A stretch of DNA of 34,948 bases from Anaerolineales bacterium (GTDB taxonomy: Bacteria; Chloroflexota; Anaerolineae; Anaerolineales; UBA4823), in NCBI GenBank assembly GCA_025057645.1, contig JANXBJ010000020.1:1-34948 (forward strand). The letters are read 5' to 3'. The notes beneath the pieces are model-generated. The model had not been told where the DNA came from. It ran no database searches and worked only from the letters and a program-made list of their open reading frames with translations. This document shows, one piece after another, positions 31,345 to 34,948 of the stretch; positions within the stretch are counted from its first letter, which is position 1, and every line of letters starts with the position of its first letter. The position numbers and the translations under genes were made by a program.

Positions 31345-32324
31345 GATTCCACTCCTAGTCGAATGCGCGGGTCGATCAAATGATAGAGAATATCGGCGAT
31401 GGTGTTGCCGGTAAAAACGAAGAGTGTGGAAAATAAGACAATCCCCAGCAACAGGGGAACGTCGCCGCGCAAGCCGGCTTGCACAGTCGCCTGCCCCAAC
31501 CCCGGATAGGCAAAAACCTGCTCGGCAAGCACCGAACCCCCAAAGAGCTCGCTGATCGAAGCAAACTGCAAGGTAATTGCTGGCAAAGCAATGTTGCGCA
31601 GCCCGTGGTGCCAGATCAGACCGAACAAATTCTCCCCCTGCGCTCTGGCAAAGAGGATATAGTCGCTGTTCAAGATAGTGATCAGCTTCTGACGGGTGTG
31701 GAGGGTGATGTTGGCAATGCCGATGATGCTCAGGGTGAGCGCCGGCAGAGCAAGATGATGCAGACGCTGAGCAAAGGTGACTTGCTCGGGCAGAAGACCG
31801 GGTGGGGTAGCGCAACAGACAGGCGCCCACTTCAAGAACACGGCAAAAACGATCAACAGCAGAAGCGCAAGCCAAAAAGCGGGGGTCGAAGCCAAGAGAT
31901 AAGCGTAGAAGCGGATGACCTGATCGATCCACGAACCCGCTCTTGCCCCGCTGAGCACCCCCAAAAGGAAGCCCAAGACCCCAGAAAGCACCCAAGCCGT
32001 GCCCATCAGACCTAACGAAGTGAGAAAGCGCTGGCGGATGACCTGGCTCACCGGTTGGTTATAGATCGCCGAGGTGCCCAAATCCCCTCTCATCAAGCTG
32101 CTCAACCAACGCATATAACGCACCACGGGCGGATCATTAAGCCCCCAGCGTTCGGCAATGCGTTGGCGTTGTTCGGGACCGATGCGCATCATCTCCGCCC
32201 CAACATAAGCCTGCACCGGATCGATGGGGGACAGGCTGACCAAAGTGAAAGACAAAACCGAAATAGTGAATAAGAGCAAAACTAAACGCAATAGCTTCCT
32301 GATCAGATACCGCAAAACCTTCAT
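31341..32324 (-). CDS. Nickel/peptide-type ABC transporter permease, first (NikB/DppB-like)
   Basis: 327 residues: N-terminal helix (RKLLRLVLLLFTISVLSFTL), the exported loop GLNDPPVVRYMRWLSSLMRG and DLGTSAIYNQPV found in DppB/NikB, then five helices. The ATPase-contacting EAA loop is RAQGENLFGLIWHHGLRNIA, and LAEQVFAYPGLGQATVQA is the conserved last loop. Coupled by overlapping start and stop codons to the second permease. It follows the substrate-binding protein gene after 72 bases that include a small stem-loop, which could lower permease expression relative to the binding protein. Confidence 0.95.
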   Translation of the reverse strand: MKVLRYLIRKLLRLVLLLFTISVLSFTLVSLSPIDPVQAYVGAEMMRIGPEQRQRIAERWGLNDPPVVRYMRWLSSLMRGDLGTSAIYNQPVSQVIRQRFLTSLGLMGTAWVLSGVLGFLLGVLSGARAGSWIDQVIRFYAYLLASTPAFWLALLLLIVFAVFLKWAPVCCATPPGLLPEQVTFAQRLHHLALPALTLSIIGIANITLHTRQKLITILNSDYILFARAQGENLFGLIWHHGLRNIALPAITLQFASISELFGGSVLAEQVFAYPGLGQATVQAGLRGDVPLLLGIVLFSTLFVFTGNTIADILYHLIDPRIRLGVES

Positions 32325-32351
32325 CGGGTCGCCTCTGGATGAGAGTCGGGG

Positions 32352-32374
32352 GGGTCGCCTCGGAGAGACGACCC
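32352..32374. other. Stem-loop between binding-protein and permease genes
   Basis: GGGTCG (32352-32357) pairs with CGACCC (32369-32374) around an 11-base loop in the 72-base gap. Hairpins at this place often make binding-protein mRNA more abundant than permease mRNA; that role is inferred. Confidence 0.35.
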
Positions 32375-32396
32375 GCCAAGGAAGGAAGGGAAGGGA

Positions 32397-34076
32397 TTAT
32401 TGACAGATCCATCTCCACTCGGTAATGTTGAAGGTGATCGGCCAGCCATGACCATGGGGCTGGATCTGTTGCTTACCGACATCTAGGCAATCGGAGACAA
32501 AATAGACATGCTGCAGGTTGACCAACCAGGCCCAGGCAGCGTCTCCTTTTGTCGTAAAGCCAACGCCTTTTTTATCCCACTGGGCAGCCCGCCAGTAAAC
32601 CAGAGCTTCTTCTTCGGTGGGAGCGCCCATGGCTAAATCGAGATAATTATCTACCTGTTCGTTGGCGTAGAAGCCGGTGTTATACCAACCCTTGCCGCGC
32701 ATCGAGCTATGATAGAGGTTATACATCTCGGTCTGGTCGTGGCTGCCCCAGCCAAATAGGACTGCGTTGCTGTGCATCAGGGTTTCAATTTCGTCCCAAC
32801 TGGCGCCGCGCAACTCGATTTGGATGCCGATCGGCCTGACCATATCCGCCACCGCCAAGGCAAGCGACTGACGGGTGCTGTCTGAAGCCGGATACACCAG
32901 CGTAAAGCGTGCTTCTAGGTCGCCTTTCTCAAGAACCCCATCTCCATCGGTGTCCTGCCAGCCTCCCTCCCTTAGGATTCTCTGTGCGGTCCGGGGATCG
33001 TTATCTCGAATCGCCGACTCCGGCTCCCACCAAGGGACATAGTCGGCAGGTCCGTAGGCGGGAGCGCCGAAACCTTCCAAAACCCCTTCGACCAACGCTT
33101 GGCGATCGATGGCATAGTTAATCGCCCGCCGGATGGCGAGGTCCGCAGTCACATTGTTCCCGATGGGGTAGCCCTTTTCGGTCTTCTCGCCCATATCGGG
33201 GACGAAGGGGAACATGATGCCGCGGTTATCGATCGAGGGAACGGGGAGGACGCGCATGCCTTCGAGCGTCTGTTTGCCGAGTGCCTGAGGCACAGAAACC
33301 ACGTGCACTTGCCCGGCTTTCGCGGCGGCAAAGCCGGCATCCTCTGAAGTGAAGAGGAAAACAACGCGATCAAACTGCGGCTTCTCCCCGTAGTAGTGGG
33401 GATTCGGTTCGACAATCAGTTGTTGCCCCTCATCCCACTGCACCAGTTGATAGGGCCCGCTGCCGATCGGGTTGCGCCCATACCCCTCTCCATAGGCGTG
33501 TTCGGGGACGATGCCTAAAGTGATCAGCCGGTTAACAAAGGTGCTGGTGGGTTGCTTTAGGCGTAACTCCACCGTGTCCTCGTCCACGGCGATGGCTTGA
33601 TCCAGCATGGATAGATCGGTCAAGCCTGCGCTCTTGGCCGCTTGGTTATAGGTGAAGGCGACATCTCTTGCCGTCAAGGGCCGGCCGTCGGAAAACTTGA
33701 CGTCGCTGCGGATATCGACCGTCCAGACCAAGCGGTCCTCGCTCACAGTGTAATTGATTGCCAAATCGTTGACGATCTTCAAATCGGCGTTGCGGCGCAG
33801 CAGTGTGCTCTGAAAGAGCGGCGAACCATAACGCCCCCAACCCAAGGTTGGGTCGTAGCCTTCACTGCTCTCCCCGCCAATGGCAAGGGTCAAGGTTCGT
33901 GAAGGGGTTTCCTGCGGATATCCGGCGGAGGGCATCTGCGCAGTGGGGGAAGGCGTTTGGCTCGGCGCATGGGTCTCAGCCGGCGGAGGAGCTGAAGGGC
34001 TTGGCGACTGACAAGCAGACAGAGAAAAGAGGATAATCGGCAAAACGACCAGAGCTTTCAGCGGGGATTTTCGCAT
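32397..34076 (-). CDS. Extracellular solute-binding lipoprotein, family 5 (nickel/peptide type)
   Basis: Captures the substrate outside the cell for the ABC importer. ATG 34076 is chosen because AAAGGAG lies seven bases upstream and a lipoprotein signal follows at once (VVLPIILFSLSAC, Cys22); the frame is open to 34151 but that part adds nothing. After a Ser/Pro/Thr linker comes the SBP family 5 core: TLTLAIGGESSEGYDPTLGW, KFSDGRPLTARDVAFTY, GSGPYQLVQWDEGQQL and RRAINYAIDRQALVEGVLEG. Total 559 residues, the usual size. The family covers peptides, nickel chelates and other solutes; control by a Fur-family operator favours a metal or metal-chelate cargo, by inference. Confidence 0.95.
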   Translation of the reverse strand: MRKSPLKALVVLPIILFSLSACQSPSPSAPPPAETHAPSQTPSPTAQMPSAGYPQETPSRTLTLAIGGESSEGYDPTLGWGRYGSPLFQSTLLRRNADLKIVNDLAINYTVSEDRLVWTVDIRSDVKFSDGRPLTARDVAFTYNQAAKSAGLTDLSMLDQAIAVDEDTVELRLKQPTSTFVNRLITLGIVPEHAYGEGYGRNPIGSGPYQLVQWDEGQQLIVEPNPHYYGEKPQFDRVVFLFTSEDAGFAAAKAGQVHVVSVPQALGKQTLEGMRVLPVPSIDNRGIMFPFVPDMGEKTEKGYPIGNNVTADLAIRRAINYAIDRQALVEGVLEGFGAPAYGPADYVPWWEPESAIRDNDPRTAQRILREGGWQDTDGDGVLEKGDLEARFTLVYPASDSTRQSLALAVADMVRPIGIQIELRGASWDEIETLMHSNAVLFGWGSHDQTEMYNLYHSSMRGKGWYNTGFYANEQVDNYLDLAMGAPTEEEALVYWRAAQWDKKGVGFTTKGDAAWAWLVNLQHVYFVSDCLDVGKQQIQPHGHGWPITFNITEWRWICQ

Positions 34077-34172
34077 GGTGGAACTCCTTTGAGGTAAAAT
34101 GTGATTGAGAGACAGACAAAAAAGCAGAAAGCAAACAAGCTTTGTTGGCAAGGTCTCTCGTCACCGGAGTGT

Positions 34173-34201
34173 ATTATAAACGCAATTATTTGAAAATGCA
34201 A
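34173..34201 (-). promoter_or_regulatory. Promoter of the nickel/peptide-type transporter operon
   Basis: On the minus strand: TTGCAT, a 17-base spacer, TATAAT. The -10 is perfect and the spacing is ideal. The -35 coincides with one arm of the ATGCAA-N4-TTGCAT palindrome, and the leader to ATG 34076 is about 90 bases. Confidence 0.75.
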
Positions 34202-34217
34202 GTATTTGCATCATAAT
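34190..34217 (+). promoter_or_regulatory. Promoter of the Fur-family gene
   Basis: TTGAAA (34190-34195), a 16-base spacer and CATAAT (34212-34217). The spacer is exactly the palindrome, so the regulator would sit between the two boxes. The start near 34224 leaves a leader of about eight bases before ATG 34232. Confidence 0.55.
34196..34211. promoter_or_regulatory. Palindromic operator between transporter and Fur-family genes
   Basis: ATGCAA-GTAT-TTGCAT is a perfect 6-4-6 inverted repeat. It overlaps the -35 of the minus-strand transporter promoter and fills the spacer of the plus-strand regulator promoter. This geometry fits autorepression plus repression of the transporter by the adjacent Fur-family protein. 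The sequence is not a classical Fur or Zur box. Confidence 0.65.
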
Positions 34218-34231
34218 TCGATCAGGGTATT

Positions 34232-34627
34232 ATGAAAACCAGCTCTGTTGAACTGCTCATTTTGGATCTACTCAGCCATGAGCAAGCCCACCTGACTGCC
34301 CAGGAGATCTACCAACAGCTTAAACCCCGCCTGCCAGCGGTCAACCCGTCAACCGTGTATCGCGCTTTGGAGCGCATGGCGCACGCCGGCAAAATTTCGG
34401 TTTCCGATATGGGCAGGGGAGCGATGGTGTATGAGGCCGTGGGTGGAGAACGGCATCATCATTTAGTCTGCCAAGAGTGCGGCGCGGTGATGACCATCGA
34501 GGATCAGCCGGTGAGCGAGCTGTTCCGCTACCTAGAAAAGAAGTATCGCTTTGAAATGATCACCAATCACCTGATCCTCTTTGGGCGGTGCGAGAGCTGT
34601 CAACGAGGTGATCAAGACGAACCGTGA
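34232..34627 (+). CDS. Fur-family metal-dependent transcriptional regulator
   Basis: 131 residues: a winged-helix DNA-binding domain (HLTAQEIYQQL and the recognition helix NPSTVYRALERM at 38-49) followed by the dimer/metal domain (ERHHHLVCQECGAV). The structural zinc site is complete with Cys80, Cys83, Cys120 and Cys123; HHHLVC and TNHLILFG carry further candidate metal ligands. The N-terminus is roughly ten residues shorter than in many Fur proteins, and an in-frame stop upstream rules out an earlier ATG. Being divergent from a nickel/peptide-type importer and sharing its operator suggests Nur or Zur rather than classical Fur, but the metal cannot be assigned from sequence. Confidence 0.93.
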   Translation: MKTSSVELLILDLLSHEQAHLTAQEIYQQLKPRLPAVNPSTVYRALERMAHAGKISVSDMGRGAMVYEAVGGERHHHLVCQECGAVMTIEDQPVSELFRYLEKKYRFEMITNHLILFGRCESCQRGDQDEP

Positions 34628-34725
34628 GGCCTATGTTGAACACTACAAACTAAAAAATCATTTACACCCCCGCTACTCTAACAACCCCCGTACTAAAGTC
34701 GGCGTATCAACTTTCCACTCGGCGG

Positions 34726-34948
34726 CTAATCAAAGTGCTCACCATAAGCTTTGGGCAGGAGCGCTTTCATTGCTTCGCTGAACACCCCCTCCAATTGGTT
34801 CAACCGCTGTGGAGCGGGGCGAGCATAAAGACCCGCATGGCTAAGACTCAAGCGGTGTTCTACTACGGCCTTCAGCAACCGGCAGCCGGCCTCCACCGGA
34901 TCGATTACCGGCATGGCCACCCGCTTCTGAAAACGCTCGACAAAAGCA
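34726..34948 (-). CDS. Asp/Glu/hydantoin racemase-like protein, C-terminal part (cut by window edge)
   Basis: The frame is open to the right edge, so the methionine at 34920 is internal and the gene starts outside the window. The visible 74 residues include RFQKRVAMPVIDPVEAGCRL, which holds the second catalytic-type region of the family (VPVIDP/G-x-x-A-G), followed by SLSHAGLYARPAP, the usual 'SKxGxYAxP' ending. This matches the C-terminus of Asp/Glu/hydantoin racemases. The catalytic cysteines lie outside the window. It converges on the Fur-family gene with a 98-base gap that shows nothing notable. Confidence 0.6.
   Translation of the reverse strand, partial: AFVERFQKRVAMPVIDPVEAGCRLLKAVVEHRLSLSHAGLYARPAPQRLNQLEGVFSEAMKALLPKAYGEHFD

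Noticed and set aside
31345-31995. N-terminal extension of the second permease to a 509-residue protein
   Set aside because: The extension is a shifted frame of the first permease gene; GTG 31344 has AGGAG seven bases upstream and a GTGA overlap.
1-34948. tRNA, rRNA, transposase, integrase or phage genes
   Set aside because: No sequence with the required conserved features was recognised on either strand by eye; a covariance-model scan was not possible.

Overview
The window looks like chromosomal DNA of a bacterium from the Chloroflexota, probably Anaerolineae-like and perhaps thermophilic. This is inferred from the gene set and is not proven by a marker gene. Pointers are a two-domain protein disulfide oxidoreductase typical of thermophiles, an archaeal-type methyltransferase (COG2521-like), a Ycf45/R3H ATPase next to pdxST, a BMP-type nucleoside ABC transporter, type III pantothenate kinase and GC-rich, tightly packed genes. 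No rRNA, tRNA, CRISPR, transposase or phage gene was seen.

Region by region. (1) 1-2405, plus strand: the end of a radical SAM/SPASM maturase, then panC and coaX, two steps towards coenzyme A. (2) 2523-11548, minus strand: nucleoside hydrolase, PIG-L deacetylase, GH4 glycosidase, AI-2E-type membrane protein, and the ATPase plus two permeases of a nucleoside-type ABC importer without its BMP lipoprotein. This reads as salvage of nucleosides and sugars. (3) 11682-14889, plus strand: an ECF sigma factor with a small zinc anti-sigma factor and a zinc ribbon protein, then a thiol-redox set (disulfide oxidoreductase, TlpA-like thioredoxin, OsmC). (4) 14882-18380, minus strand: methyltransferase, galE, and a translationally coupled gmk-rhomboid pair. 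(5) 18445-23796: fmdB (plus), tmk (minus), and a compact minus-strand run pdxS-pdxT-GNAT-like protein-R3H ATPase. (6) 23978-24951, minus strand: two small proteins (DUF6069-like membrane protein, DUF1330). (7) 24952-25613: a 662-base gene-free stretch with decayed repeats and the lpdA promoter. (8) 25614-28899: lpdA and a SagB-type lipoprotein oxidoreductase (plus), and a convergent GT4 glycosyltransferase (minus). (9) 28935-34627: a five-gene nickel/peptide-type ABC importer (minus) divergent from a Fur-family regulator (plus), with a 16-bp palindrome placed to control both promoters. (10) The C-terminus of a probable Asp/Glu/hydantoin racemase runs off the right edge.

The most interesting signals are regulatory. 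The palindrome ATGCAA-N4-TTGCAT sits in the Fur/ABC-transporter intergenic region, and a 14-of-15 match to its right part lies in front of the DUF6069-like gene 10 kb away, which suggests a small metal regulon. A second perfect palindrome, TGACAA-N3-TTGTCA, overlies the -35 box of the pdxST operon. Many promoters here have near-consensus -10 boxes and short leaders.

Only the 24952-25613 stretch exceeds 300 gene-free bases. The other gaps of about 150-260 bases (6574-6829, 10356-10603, 12770-12954, 13636-13806, 15797-15977, 19470-19703, 23797-23977, 24407-24660, 34077-34231) hold only the promoters and hairpins listed, or nothing recognisable.
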